A stretch of DNA of 64,000 nucleotides from Malurus cyaneus samueli (GCA_009741485.1 CM019215.1:78825948-78889947), one strand, 5' to 3'; counted from the stretch's first letter, positions 10,501-24,115 are shown. Numbers and translations are program-made. The notes: a model not told the origin generated them from the letters alone.

Positions 10501-11504
10501 CTATAATGTTAAAGTTTGGAAGGTCATGTTTTCAGTGGCTGCTATATTTATTACATGGTTCTGTTGTTTTCGTGTATACACGTCATTTTTCCTGAAAGTG
10601 AATAGAAAACTGAATACATGGAAAAATGATAAGAATTCAAGTAAAAAACATTAGTATATGGCAATGTAAATTGCCAAAGCAGAAAGAGAGGTCTTTTTGG
10701 ATGAAGAAACTGTGCAGTCAGAGCTTTACTGTTGGTTATCTGCTCAGATGTATGAGTGCCCCACAAAAAGAAGCATATTATTTGCCCAGACAATGCTCTT
10801 ATAATTCCAATTCATTCTTCGAATTTGATTGGATTTTCTGCTGGGGGAGAGGTTCTTGGCCAATTTTATGTCTTTCAACCAAAGAAGAAGCAGTAAATTG
10901 AAACCAAAGTGGACCCCTCTGTCTCAACAGTTCTTAAAATTTTTAGTAACTTTCTTGAAATAACAGACTACTGTTTCTCTAAACACAGTTTAAAAGGAAC
11001 TTCCTGGGTAACAATAACTTGCTAGCAGAGAAAGGGATAACAGACGGAAGATATTCTCTGTTACTACAAATTCCTTTTAATAGACCAGTTTAATCTGGAA
11101 ACTATTGGGATGGAGGAGTTAAATGCTGCCAAATTAGTGCTTTTATTGAGATGATAAATCCTATTATAATCTTTTAAATTTAAGGTTCTGCAATATGTGT
11201 TTGATTGTTACCATATTTATAACTCCTGAGCCAAGAAAGTCCAATAGGATAAAGACTTTTCACATCTCAGAAAGGTTTGACCCTGGGCATATCTAAAAGT
11301 GAATAAAAGCTTGTCTTCTACTCTTCTTTCTTTTTTTCATGTGTGAGTTATCTTGCTAATCCAATTATAAATAGATTAATGGTGTAGAAAAAAGGCATTT
11401 CTTCCTGGATGGTACAAAGGCTATAGCTGAGTGCAATGTGGCTCCTTCCCAGTACTTCATGAGTGCTGAGACCTAATGAGCTCATATCTCCTTTCTGAAA
11501 GAGT

Positions 11505-11528
11505 AAAAAAAAAAAAAAAAAAAAAAAA
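11505..11528. repeat. A homopolymer (24 bases)
   Basis: An uninterrupted run of 24 adenines with no recognisable retroposed body upstream, so probably a simple repeat rather than a poly(A) tail. Confidence 0.9.
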
Positions 11529-12270
11529 TCTGGCCTAATGATTGCTTTTGCAGCCAGCAACAGCAGTGCAGTTAATATATTGCTATGTGGGAATTGCTTC
11601 CAGCAGCTGCCACAGCGTACATTCGCTGTTAAGTGCTGGGGTGTAGATGTGACTCCTGCTCTTGATTAACTGGGGAGTAATCAGGGAAAGAAAGGTGCAA
11701 GCAATGCAAAGGGTGACTTGAAAGAAAGGCCTGTCTCCCAGCACAGTGACTACACTTCCTGCTAAGATTTTTCTCCCAGATGAATTGAACTTGCTGGAGC
11801 TGTTGAAGCTGCTAATGGAACTTAATTGGTGTTGTGGTCCAAAATCTTTGCTGCAACAGTCTTTTCCTGTGTCATAAAACTCTCCCATAACTTCTCACAA
11901 CCAAGTTATATTTCAAGTTTGAATTTATTTTTTTTTCTATGAGACAGGAAAATTTCTGTGATATTTAAACTATCCTTCAATACTAACAGCCTTGTTTTGA
12001 GTGGATAAAAAACAGCATAGAAGGGATATATGCCTATGGCACAAAAAAGTAGAGCACTAGACCTCCTTTTTCCACTCTGTAGAAGATGAAAGGATTTGTG
12101 ATGCTTGTCATAAATCTACTTTGTTATAAACAGAAAAAGGTTTACACAGAACACTGGTAAAAGCATTTAACACTTTAAACTAACTCCATGACCTAGGAAG
12201 ACCTGGTTTTACTGCCTTTCAGGAGAAGGAAAGAAGAATGGTTACTGGCTCAAAAGAGCCAAGGAGAAAG

Positions 12271-12294
12271 TGTGTGTGTGTGTGTGTGTGTGTG
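12271..12294. repeat. (TG)12 microsatellite
   Basis: Twelve perfect TG dinucleotides. This kind of repeat is often length-polymorphic. Confidence 0.95.
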
Positions 12295-12932
12295 GAAGGG
12301 GAAGAGAAGGTGTATTGCTCCACAACCTGCCCCCTGCACCCTCTGGTCTGGCTCTGAAATGGCTGCCAACCAATGTGACACACTGAAAACCCCAAAAGAG
12401 TGCTGGTCAGTCACAATAGGTCCCCTCATAGGTGTACACCTGAGGGAGGGACTTGGGACACCAGAGAAGATAAAAAGCTGTGGCAAGAGTGTGCAGCAGA
12501 TGTTCCCCACTGCCTTGGATTTACAAGCAGTTGAGTCCACACTGGATCTAAGGTGGTGACTATATATATATTTCTCTCTTCATTTTCTTTCTTTCTTCTC
12601 CTAACCTCCTCTACTTGAAATATATTTTAAGTCAGACAAAAAAAATCCAATTGAGTGCATTACTTTGTCTGGATGGGTTAAAGTTTGCTAAGTCAATGCT
12701 TTGTAAAGTGCCCTACTTTGACTGGATATTGTTTTAAAATTTGCCAAGTACCTTATTCTACCTAAATATTCTAAAGTTTGCAAGTAAATTTTTTTTATTA
12801 AACCTCCTGAGACTTTTTGCCCATGCACCACCAGAATGAACAGAATTACCTTTCCCCTTACTCATGTCAACCAGGCTTAATACTTAACATGTGTTAGCAA
12901 GATTTGGGTTTGTTTTGTTTTGTTTTTATTGT

Positions 12933-13375
12933 TGTGGTTTAACCCCGGCCAACAACCAAGGTCCACAGAGCCACTTGCTCACTGCCCCACCAGTGAGATC
13001 AGGGAGACAATTTGAAGGGTGAAAGGTGGAAAACCCATGGGTTCACATAAAGACATTAATAGGGAAAACAAAAGCTGCACACAGAAGAAAAGAAAAACAA
13101 GGAATTAATTCCCTGCTTTCCATGGGCAGGGAGTTATTCAGCCATCTCCAGGAGAGCAGACCCCCATCCTACATAACAGTGACGCGGGAAGACAAACACT
13201 GTCACTCCAAATGTCCCCTCCCTTTTCTTCTTCCTCCTCCCATTTATTTACTGAGCATGATATCATATGATCTTAAATATCCCTTTTGTCAGTTTGGGTC
13301 ACCTGTCCCAGCTGTGTCCTCTCCCAACCTCCCAACCACCCCCAACTTCCTCACCCAACTTCATTACCCGCACAT
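12933..13375. repeat. LTR head block, copy A
   Basis: Matches 14483-14897 in direct orientation, with shared landmarks such as CCACCAGTGAGATCAGGGAG, AAGGAATTAATT, GCCATCTCCAGGAGAGCAG and a stretch ending in GGGTCACCTGTCC. After 13375 the two copies stop resembling each other. Confidence 0.85.
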
Positions 13376-13395
13376 CTCTTCCCATTTTTTGACAT

Positions 13396-14482
13396 AATAC
13401 ACAGATATAATTCCCTTAGTCTACGAGCTACCCCTGAAAATTGTTCACAAAATGTCCATTCAATTAATTTAATTCATGACTTTGGGTTCCATCTGTCCTG
13501 GAGATGACTCAGGACAGAAGATTGGTGAGTTGTGTGGAGCTCCTGGGCTCAGGAAAGCCAAACCAGCTCAGGTCAGGTCACTGCTGCGCTGCAGCTTCTT
13601 CTTGAAAGCTCCTCCCTTAGCCCGGGTTCTTCCTGCTTCAGCAATTCCTGTAACACACCATTCAAATCGTAAAGTCCCAGCCATTTCAATCTCCACCCCT
13701 GGTCCTTTAGGGCACTGCAATGAACTCCTCCCTTTGTTGCCAGCCTGTCTGTGACATGGGGTTCCTGCCAGACTCCACATTAATACAGTTCAGGGCTGCA
13801 GGGGCACAGCCTGATTCACCACGGGCTGCAAGGGGATCTTTCCTTCCCCTGCTCCATCCCGCGGTCCCACCCACTGCAAACTGTCCTCTTTGAACTTCTC
13901 CAATGTGGATCCTTCCCACAGGCTGCAGTTATCCAGGAACCACTCCAGTGTGAGTCCCCTGTGAGGTCACAAGTCCTGCCTGAAAAATTGCTCCAGGTCA
14001 TGGGGTCACAAGGGTCACAAGGTCTCCTTCAGGCACCCACCTGCTCTGGTGTGGAGTCCCCCATGGTCTGCAGTGAAGCTCTGCTCCATCATGGACTGAT
14101 TCACATGTCACTGTCCCTTCAGCTCAGGGTCACAGTGGAGTTCCAGCCTGTCCAGGACAGCAGCTCAGAAGACAGCAGCAATGACCGGGCCACCTGCCAG
14201 CCCAGGCACATTGCCATGGCTGTTACCAAAAGAGATACAATTCAGGGAGGTGATAAACACTGCAGCGCTACAGCAAGCAGCAAAAGCATGAAAACAGCCA
14301 CTCACAAGCACTAGACTCTCATACAGAGTCAGGAAAGTGGGCCCATGGCAAGCACAGGAGGCTGCTCATTACCACTAAACAGCACTAACAGATATAAATT
14401 CAGTGCAGTATATCCCTATCCATCAATTCATCTCAACAGTTTAATTCCTGCCCTGGTATTTGCGGAAAAAAAAAAGGAGACT
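13396..14482. repeat. LTR-like middle section unique to copy A
   Basis: A ~1.1-kb moderately GC-rich section that follows head block A and has no counterpart after block B. It has the look of the central part of long avian ERVL LTRs and contains several short frames on both strands, none with a recognisable domain. Assignment to the LTR rests on composition and context. Confidence 0.55.
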
Positions 14483-15066
14483 TTTTGGTCTAACCTCAGC
14501 CAGCAACCAAAGCCCACAAAGCCACTTGCTCCCCCACCAGTGAGATCAGGGAGAGAATTTGAAGAGAGAAAGGTAGAAAACTTGTGGGTTGACACAAAGA
14601 CAGATAAATAGGGCAAGCAAAACCCAGAAGCAAAGCAAGACAAGGAATTAATTTCCTGCTTCTCATGGACAGGCAGGTGTTCAGCCATCTCCAGGAGAGC
14701 AGGGCCCTACCACAGGTAACAGCGCCTTGGAAAGACAAACACCATCACTTCAAATGCCCACCCCTTTTCACCTTCTTCCCCCCACCTTATATACTGAACA
14801 TGATGTCACATGGTCTGGAATATCCCTTTGGTCCGTTGGGGTCACCTGTCCTGGCTGTGTCTCCTCCCAGTCTCCCAAGCACCCCCAAATTCCTCACCAT
14901 CAGAGCAGTGCAAAAAGCAGAAAATGCCTCTGCTCTGTGTAAGCCCTGCTCAGCAGCAACTAAAGCATCTCTGTATTATCAACCCAGTGCTCAGCACAAA
15001 TCCAAACACAGCCCTACACTAAGCACTGTGAAGAAAATTAACTCTACACTAGCCAAAACCAGCACA
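14483..15066. repeat. LTR head block copy B with short tail
   Basis: Repeats head block A over 14483-14897, then carries a different ~170-bp tail that ends in AAAACCAGCACA, the expected distal end for this LTR type. The start of the block lacks the TGT of copy A. Confidence 0.8.
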
Positions 15067-17077
15067 GTTGTGAAAATATGTGAAAAAGTCACAGAGACCT
15101 TTGAAGGTGTGTGGTAATTGCTTGCAACAATATTCTATAAATTTCAGGAATGTAACAGTAACTGATTTTGGATTTTACTTCTGCTGCTGGTAATTTGTCA
15201 CAGTAAGTTTTCTTCATTGACTTACAACTTTTTAAGTGTATCCAGAAGTAAGATAGGCTGTTTAAAAAATGAAAATTATTTTTATTTTTACAAAAGAGCA
15301 TATATTTATGTTCTGTGGATCTTTTCAAAGGAAATTTAAAAATGGCTCTCAAAATAACTGATCATGATAAATGTTCACAGCTGTATTCACTGGCATTTTT
15401 GGAAGTATACACATACAAGCCTTATATATTTTCAGAACTGCTATCTATAAGACTCATTATGATTCCCCAGGATGCTTCTGTTATCAAATTATTATCCCAT
15501 TAAAAAAGGCAAAACTAAACACTTTTTAATAATAATTGGTCTACAAACTGTCCAACTGTTGCAGCGGCTGTAATAGCAACATGGATTCACTGAACGGACA
15601 TATGGTTATATTCAATTAATTACTTGAGCACTGGACTGTGCTGTGTACATGTAGAGAGTTTCGAACATGTTGTCACTGCAGATGCTGTGACAGAGACAAA
15701 AGCAGTGAGTTTACTTCAGGGAAGCATATTGCTGATTTAGGAGTGTAATGGCCCCTGAAAAGCTCATTCGTAAGTGTTATATACTGTTGACATAATAGCA
15801 CAAGTTCAGGAACATTTTCCTTAATTGCTTTTTCTGATTGTTGACAGATTTTGCTTTCTGTAACAAGATCAAGAATAGAGTCTATTATTCCAAATAAAAC
15901 AGATAGAAAACTTTTGCTAATTTTATAAAACATACTGCTTTTATTCAGATATGCTTGTACTAGTAGGTAAGACATTTGATTTCAGAATTGCTGGCAAGGG
16001 AGTTAGTGGGCTGTCAAGCTCTAGGAGGTTGATGATATTGTTTCTAGAAATGGTTGAATTGTTTTTCCATGAAAATAAATTATCTGAGCAATTACGCCTT
16101 CTTTATTCTGTTAGACAATCATTTATCAAATGAGCTTCATTTCTTAAATGTGAATTTTATGCACAAATGTAATCTAAACAGTTTAGATAGCAGTTTGCTG
16201 TCTAGGGGGTATGTGTGAATTGTCCACTTAGACGATATTTTATCCATTATTTGTAGTGTATAATTGAATTCTTCTGATGTTTGGTTTTTGATCATTTCAC
16301 TGCTTGGGAGAACTATATAACTGCCAATTTTCAAACAGTGAAATAGCAAAATAAAAATGAAGCACTTTTATAAGTAGTATCCAGTTGTCAGGATTTCCAG
16401 ATCCAGTGCACCTTTCACAAACAAATGAAATGTAATTATTCTTGTCCAAACTTCTGATGCATGTGATTGTCTAATCATCTCCATGAAAAACTATCGAAGT
16501 AGAGAGCATCAGTTTAAGAGGCTTTGCCTCAGTCTGCCTAGTTTCTTCCTGAAACTGTTTAAAATAAGACACATAGACAGCTGATGGGGAAAGGTGCATT
16601 ATCTCCCCTGGTGTCTCATTGTGTCTTGTTTGCAGATAATGTTTCCTTAGAATTTTCTTGTCTGGTGATGGCCTAGGAATTCAAAGATTTTAATACTTTT
16701 CGATATGCCAGTTTTTATACTATAGGACACTTTTTGTGAAAAGTGGATTCCACTTAAAAGCTATTTAAAATTTGTGTTTTTATAAAGTCTGTTTAAGTAT
16801 ATCAAAGGTTCTGCAATCGAGCAGCTGATGGGACTTTGTTCTAGGCTCTGGATTTTCTTTAAATGTTGTGTCATGCAGCTACAAATACTTTATCTGAAAA
16901 CCTCTAGTCATTAAACAGTCAATAAAGATGAGGAAGGAGTTAGTTTGGAATGTATTAAAGGTTTAATTTAAATAGCATTAGATAGAACTATTCTTCAGAA
17001 AATCAATGCATTGCAAATGACAGTAACCGTTTCAAAATGGAAAATAGGCTTTGAGTGAGAAAAAAGGATAAATTATC
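15067..17077. other. AT-rich stretch, no gene seen
   Basis: AT-rich sequence without recognisable exons, RNA genes or named repeats. Short frames on both strands lack domains or splice support. Confidence 0.55.
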
Positions 17078-17205
17078 ATAGAATCGTAAAATGATCTGAG
17101 TTGGAAGGGACTTTAAAGATAGTTTAGTTCCAACTGCCACTGCTGTGGGCAGAGACACCTAGACCAAGTTTCTCAGAGCTCCATATCCATTACGAGATCA
17201 TTGTC
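17078..17205 (-). mobile_element. CR1 LINE 3'-end fragment, minus strand
   Basis: The stretch starts with ATCATAGAATCGTAAAATGA and continues with GTTGGAAGGGACTTTAAAGA, the reverse complement of the conserved CR1 3' end and its ATTCTATG-type tail. About 130 bases are recognisable, 5'-truncated as is usual for CR1. Several substitutions suggest an old copy. Confidence 0.88.
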
Positions 17206-18201
17206 TCTTTTTTATTTACTTGACAAATTTTTGTTCAGCAATTAATGAATTAGAGTTGAGTTGCCAAATAATTTTTTTTTAATTTAATTATTTTTCTCTT
17301 AGGCAGTTGTAATCTGACACACAGAGAAACAAACAGTTTTTTTCACCAAAAGGCAAATAATTCAAACACATTAGCATTACACTAAGGCTACGAATGAGTG
17401 TGGCCTGCACATAGTCATGTCTCTCTGATGTTGTGTCAGAGGGAGATGGCTCCCCAAACTGCTTTTTACAAATTTCTTTTAATGGGTTTCTGTACTCGAT
17501 CAATCATTTGATGATTTTATCCCTTGCAAAACTCCTCTTGGTTTCCTTCTCAACAGAAGAATTTGTGTCATGGTCAAAGAGCTCAGCTGGGCTTGGAGTA
17601 ACTGGGTTTAATTGCTAGCTCCATCCATTTTAACAGTGACCATCCAGTTCAAGGGTACTTTGGCTTTAGTTTTGAGGTTGTTTTCCCTCTACTGTTTCTG
17701 AAAGAAAGTAGTAAGATTTCAATTCCACTGATAAGTTCTCTTGTTTATTTTTTGAGCACGCGTCAGAAAGAATCATACGCTATATGCTGTGTTCTCTAAA
17801 GCTGAAGCAGCATGACTTGTATTCCTGTTGCTGTATACAGACATTGACTCATTTGTATGTAGAGCAGATGAAGATAAGGTGTGCTGTAGGAGTGAATCAT
17901 TGCACATGCACTGTGAACACTGGGTTTGTTTTGTTTTAAGGAAGCAAATATGTTATTTCAAAGTTAACTACAACGTAAAAAATTTGGCCTCAGTCATAAG
18001 TTAACTTTTAAAAAGACATCCAATCAGTCCAAAACCCCTTCCATTCTGTTCTTTTTTAAATAAAGGATTATTGCCTAGCATTTGAAAGGAAGGGGTAAAA
18101 GACAACAATAATTTCTTTATATATTCTGAATCTCTTGTACTCTTGTATCCATTAAATGCAAATATAAGGTCCCAGATAGGATTTTTACTTACTTCTTCTT
18201 C

Positions 18202-18226
<25 letters not shown>
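18202..18226. repeat. T homopolymer (25 bases)
   Basis: An uninterrupted T run preceded by TTCTTC units. No retroposed gene body is recognisable beside it. Confidence 0.9.
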
Positions 18227-18232
<6 letters not shown>

Positions 18233-21200
18233 AAAACATTCTTCAAGCTACATTCTCATTACATATCTTAAAGAAAGCACAGTTCAAAGGCAATTAATTT
18301 TTTGTCATTTTGAAAGAACCCTTGTAACATAAAGAGGAAGAGAAAAAAATAGAAGAACATCAGAAAAGGATCCAGAGATCAAATATTATTTTTTTGTGGT
18401 GTGTGGAAATCTTGGATGGTGTATTATTTTTCTAAACACTTATGCAAAACAGCCAGTGAAAATGAAGATATGCATTCAGATAGATTGAATAGTGTTGCTC
18501 CCATATGATTTTATTACTAAGTGTAATGTGCAGGAAAGCATGAACAATCTATTTAACTAAACATTTATATCTCTGAAGGAAGAGTCTCTATTTACTACTC
18601 TGTGTTCACATGAGAATTTTTGGAATATGTGTCAGACTTCTTAACGCCAAATCAAATAACTCCATGTCTATGTAAATACCATATCACACTATTATATGAA
18701 TTTTAATTATTTTAATTCAGCATACTTCCTTTATTTTTATAATTATGGTTAATTCATTCTTCTTGAAAAGTCTTTGCCAGTTTCTATGGTACTTTTACCT
18801 CACTATTCTTTATTGAAAGAAAGGGGGGAAAGGAGCACTACAATGAGATGTAAAACAGCCAAATTTGAATAATTAATTTAAAAACTGGACTTCATGTTCT
18901 AAATATCCCCCTAGAAAATGCAATACTAAATTTCATTCAGGTGACAATAGAATCTGTCAGAAAAACTTGATTTTAAATCCTCTAGTACTTTCAGCATTAT
19001 AATGTTAAACCAAGAAACTCATAGAAAACCATTGCCTTCTTTGGGATCCTTACATGACTACTTTTCTGAAAAAAAATGCTACTCTAGGTGATGTCTTCTT
19101 AGACATCAGCTGATTCAATGTATTACTGTTTGTGGTTTGTATAGCCTCACAACTCCTGAATTCCATTTTTGATCCATAAGAGAGCCAAAATCAGGCTCTG
19201 AAACCCTAAGAATTGCGTGATAGATCATCCATCTCCTCCTCTGGACTGAAAGAAGAGAAATATGTAGGCAAAACATTGAACAGTTAGTCTGTTTATACCT
19301 TCAGTACAAAAGAAGAAATCAGCACTGTATTTGTTTAGGTTTGTCTTGTTATTTTTCAAAACTGTGGCACAGAATTTTAAGTACAAGTCAGACAGACTGA
19401 CAAGTCAGGCACATAAGGAGCAGACTTTGTACAGTAATAGGAGTTTTGGTTTTTCTCATGTTTTGAAACCACCAGAAAACATTAAGCAGCTAGTAAACTT
19501 CTAAGCATGACATTGAAGATGTTATGATTTAAGAAAAAAAGAAACCTAAAGGTCTAAAAATCATGCTGTCTTCAATGCTGAGAAGAGAAGACTGGATGAA
19601 GTTTCTCTTCTTCCCATACAGAGCAATGAGCTCTGTAAGGACAAGGGAGTTGATTTTATTTCCCTTTGAAATTAGGGTTAAAAAAGAAGCAATGATTAGA
19701 ATAGACTTGAATGTTATTTATTATATGCAGTAGAATATTCTTGCTTCATAGCCAACCACAACAAGAAAAGTAATTTAATATGCCATAGGGTAGCAAGCAA
19801 ATTAAATCTATTTTTTTTTCCAAATGACCTGTACAATTGAGTTTTTTACTTGTTTATCTGATACTGTGCTAATAAATTGTCAATGTATTTTTCTTAAGTT
19901 AAAATAGTGGGAAATAAAAATCTAAATAATTTCACTGTGTTTAATAGATGTGTATTGCACTGGATGAATAAAATTGGATTCAATTTACAGCGGTGTCCAG
20001 GCAGGCTTGTTTCAATGTGTCTGTTTCTTAAACTGCATTTATGTAGATACGATTTATAGAAATCACTGTCAATGAAGGTTTTTTACATGAAAAATGTGAA
20101 GTGATTATGGGGAGAATTTATGTGACCATTATTCTGTGTGGGAGTAGTTGATTTGACTACATCAAATGAATACTGAACATTCATAGCTTTCTTTCCTTCT
20201 TGTTTATGTTTTTATTCAAATTTAGTGCAATGCCTTGCAATTTTTAAGGAGTAGATAATTTTCTTTTTATATGTTTCTTTAAAGCAAAGTGACAAATATT
20301 AATTTTGGGGACTAACCCTTAATAAAATTTTGTTATCTTCTTTGGCTGCTCAGTGTGATCCTGGTAATTTGTGAAAATTGTCTCATCAGAGAGATTTAGT
20401 GCTTGGGATGTATTTGAATACAATTATATTAGCATGCACAAAATTGCTGCCTACCAGTAGCTCTGCAACAAAGTGGTCCTTGCGTTGCTTTGGAAGAAGC
20501 AGGATTTGTTTCAATAAGATGAATGTATTAGAGCCTATTTTTGGTGGGATTTAATGCATTCCAGTGCGGAGCTGCTCAGCAGGACTGCGCCTACTGCTTC
20601 TTGCAGGTTCCTTGCACCTTTTCCATGGCACGAGTTAAGAAAGAGCTGATCAGCTTATCAACATCCAAGAAATAAAATTAGCAAGGATCTTATTCCACGG
20701 ACAATTTGATTATTATGAAATTTAGGAGAAGGGGTTTTTTGTAAATTGTGTAACAATCGGAAGAAAGTGATTGCTTTAAATTTACTGCCTCTCTTTTGTC
20801 TTTGTTTGATTAACTTAATAGAAGGTGAAGTTTGTTTCTTTAGGTAATTTTCACTAATCTGGTGTCTATCCTCAATGCTGTCTGTGTGATTTGGCACAAA
20901 AAAGTCTCTTACCCTTCAAAACCATGTAAAATCAAAATGTAGATAGGATGTAATGTCTGATGAAGTTCTGATATGACAGTAAAAAGTGTTATTCTGCTTG
21001 TTCATGGCCAAGAGGAAGAGGAAAATTGAAATATTTTTAAACATTCAGAGATAATTGGGAAGGTTTGAAGTGTTCTAAAACAAAAGCCAAAAAGGCCAAG
21101 GTTAACAATTAAATAATTGGATGAATTAATTATAACTAATGATTCAAAATCAAGATAAAGTGTTAAAACCCAGTACTTTTTGTTCATTACTGAATCACTA

Positions 21201-21799
21201 AGAAATTATTTGGTTTAGAAGAGGAATTTGATAGGAATTCTCTAAGGGCTGATCAACAGAGAACATTCAGATCTATTTCTACTACTGATGGTATCTTACA
21301 ATTTGCACATACAGGTATCTTTTTCTTGCTTTTAAATGGGGTGAAAAAAGTAACAGATATAAATTCATTAAACACTTAAACATTAAACACACAGAAATCT
21401 ACACTATTTCCTGTGGTTTTGTGATACCTGCAATAAAATACTTAAGGCCCTGATGTTTCTTGATGCTTTAGAGCAACTCAAAAAACTATATTGGTGAAAC
21501 ATTGAATAGTTATAATATGGTAAATCTTGTTTAAAAAATTAATTTATGAAAAATTAGGGAATTTTTGTCTATCCCTTTTTTTTCTGGCAGGGTGTGTGTG
21601 AAAGTTTACAGAATAAATTATTTGGAAACAGTAAGTCTTATCTTAAAAAGGAAGGGCATTTAGGACCAATTCCAGTTTCTACATCTGCATACTTGTAGTA
21701 AAATCAGGTTTTTATCTTTTTATATTTATTAGAGGCTTCTGGAAAATAATCCATCTTAACCTTGTATCCAAACCACATCTGAATAATCTGAAGGATATA

Positions 21800-22460
21800 G
21801 AACTGAAATAAATGCTGTGGGCTGGTGAGAGGGGAGACAGATATTCTGGGCTACGAGGAGTTGTCAGTTGTGTTCCACACCTGAGGGTCTGGGCCAGCAC
21901 TGGTGGCCACAGACTGGCAGAACCCTTCCTGTCCCTCACGGCTGGATGCAGCAGCACAGCACTTGCACCAGCTGAGCCCAGGGGCCGAGCACTCATGTGC
22001 TGGCAACTGGCTGGATAATCTGTGCCAGTAAGACAAGAGCCAGGGCAGGAGCAGAGTGGCCAGGAACAGGCATAGTCCAGAGGTTGCTCAGCAGAGGACC
22101 CAGGCTGCTTGTCATAGCAAATATTTGGCTGTGTGCCTACTTCTTGTCTCAAATGTCTCTTCTTTCTGACTTACAGTGACATGGCAGGACCAGGCTCTGG
22201 CCCTAAACCCGGGCAGCTGAATCCCAGAGCTCGATCTGGAGGTGCGGTTTGCACTCTGGTCCCTGAAGAGCAGTGCAGAAGATGCGACACACCAACTAAA
22301 AGTGTCCTTTGCTAGTGACCCTTCATTTTTGGAGCACAGAAAGAAATGTTCAGCAGATAGAGTCTTCATGAGGACAGTGACACAAGTTTGGGAGTCAAAG
22401 CAAGTGGGACCAATTGTCTGCCAAGTTAGAAAATCTCCGTGGTTGTTGTTCTGAATGCTG
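21800..22460. other. GC-richer patch of unknown origin
   Basis: This ~660-bp patch stands out from the AT-rich surroundings and has overlapping open frames on both strands (the longest at 21712-22152, minus). None shows a domain, and the mixed-strand openness is what GC-rich non-coding sequence gives. It could be an old LTR or a conserved non-coding block; I cannot tell which. Confidence 0.3.
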
Positions 22461-23149
22461 GCCCCTTACCTGGTGAGAGGAGTTTCCATTTTTTATCCTA
22501 GCTTTCACAGTTTAGGAAGCTAGGTTTTAAGCCACAGAAGTCTGGGTCCTCCATCATCCAAACTTTAAGCTATCCATACATTTTATCAAAGGCATCAGCA
22601 TTCATTTGTTACATAACGTTTTCATTTATTAATGCTCAAACCCTCATTCATTTGCTATTAATCTCACTTTTCTTGTCAACCTGCATGCGCAGTTGCCTTC
22701 ATTTGAATCTGGAGTCCATTTTGAGTAGGTGGTCAGTGCGAGTGCTCAGTGAGAATCTCCCACCACCAGAATTATTTTTGCCCCAGTTTCTGCTCAGTCC
22801 TGCTGAGTTCACTCCTGATAGCTATCATCTAGACTGTCCCTTAATTTCAGGACTGTCCTCCCTTTTTCTTAAAACAAAAGATTATCTAAGCATACAATGA
22901 TCACAATGCAATTGCTTAATCATAATTGTCTAGTTGCAATCAAAAACTAAAAAAAATTTGCAATGTTTGATTCAAATCTTGAGGGACTAAAGTCTTGAGA
23001 GCCTATATATCAACAGGACTGCTGTAATCAACTCAATGGTGTTTGTGAAACACCACAGGACAGTATCCCTTTCAATGGCTGGTGTGACTGTCTCCTGAGT
23101 ATCAAATACCTCAATGAAGAATGAAACTGTGGCTTCTCAGTGAACTGGT

Positions 23150-24115
23150 TGTATGAGACCATATCTGAAGTACAGAACCAGCTTTGATATGCCCCATACA
23201 AGGCAAGTGTTGATTAAAAGAGAAAATAATAGCCGAGGAGGAGACTGGAGCATTGGACATATGATGAGAATCTGAAGAAAATGGGTTTGCTTAATTGAAG
23301 CTAAGAGAAGACATAGTTATAGCATTCCACTGCCTAAAAGGAGTTTTTAAGCATCATAGCAATGATGGAGCTGACTAAAAAATTTTCACTGAATTTTTAA
23401 AGTTCAGTGAACGGGTAGGGAGCAAAGAATTTGGATTAATTATATGTGTAGCAAATGCTATGGGACAGAAGCTACGTAATTATAGACATGAAAATCAAGT
23501 TTGTTGTAAGCATGGACTAGCAAAGTATTAGGGGCTCTGTGGACAGCCAGTGCACCTCAATCAGTAAATTCCATTCATCTGTGTAGATGAGATAAGGAAC
23601 TGATTTGAGAGAACAAGCTGACTTGAAATTGGATGAGTGACTGAAGTCCAAGTAACCTTCACAGGTAAGTATTTAACTGATGTACAGGAGCTCTAGAAAT
23701 AGCCTCAATCAGCTCCCATTGAATTAGAATTCAGCACAAAACAGTCTTATTTGATACAGGTGAAGATATAGGTGGAAAGACCTTTGTAACAGGGACTCCC
23801 ATTGCCATTTGACTAGTAACTGGCCATCCTGTTCCAAAAATCTGATTTCACATGCAGGTGTTCCCTTCTACCCCTATTTTTCCCCACCTGTTAACAAGAA
23901 ATCTGTCCTCGACATCTATGCAACTTTAAAAAAAAGGTTTCACCATGAAGGTTTTTGAATACTGGCACAGGTGCCCAGAGAGACTGTGAAATCTCCAAAG
24001 ATATTCAAAGCCAAAGTGGACACGGCATTAAGCAATATTCTTTGACTTTGAAGTTAGTTCTGCTTGAACAGGCCACTGTTGATCTTCAAAAATCCTTTCC
24101 AACATACTTTTATCT
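23150..24115 (+). mobile_element. Old CR1 LINE 3' region, interrupted
   Basis: Two diverged parts in plus orientation match the CR1 3' region. 23150-23420 carries weak forms of the CR1 stretch with ACCATATCTGAAGTACAG and GAGGAGGAGACTGGAGCAT. 23920-24115 carries the distal part with TGGCACAGGTGCCCAGAGAG, GATATTCAAAGCC and TGGACACGGCATTAAGCAA. Between them about 475 bases (23440-23915) do not look like CR1 and may be a later insertion or highly diverged sequence. The many substitutions indicate an ancient copy. Confidence 0.8.

Larger units (their letters stand above)
10501..12932. other. AT-rich stretch, no gene seen
   Basis: Right flank of the provirus. It contains a 24-base A run (11505-11528), a TG repeat (12271-12294) and a moderately GC-rich patch around 12300-12540 that I could not assign to a family. 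No exon or RNA gene is supported. Confidence 0.55.
12933..15066. mobile_element. Composite avian ERVL-type LTR element with duplicated head
   Basis: The element begins TGTGGTTTAACC and ends AAAACCAGCACA, imperfect inverted ends of the kind seen in avian ERVL LTRs. It is flanked by ATTGT (12928-12932) and GTTGT (15067-15071), which could be a 5-bp target duplication with one change. Inside, a ~440-bp head block occurs twice in direct orientation (12933-13375 and 14483-14897), each followed by a different tail (13396-14482 and 14898-15066). No gag or pol sequence is visible between them. It may be one LTR with an internal duplication, two LTRs nested or joined by recombination, or a non-autonomous element. 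Orientation is uncertain. Short open frames inside are not genes. Confidence 0.7.
17206..23149. other. AT-rich stretch with one GC-richer patch, no gene seen
   Basis: Nearly 6 kb without a supportable gene. It contains a 25-base T run (18202-18226) and a GC-richer patch at 21800-22460, listed separately. Open frames are short and show no domain. Confidence 0.5.
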
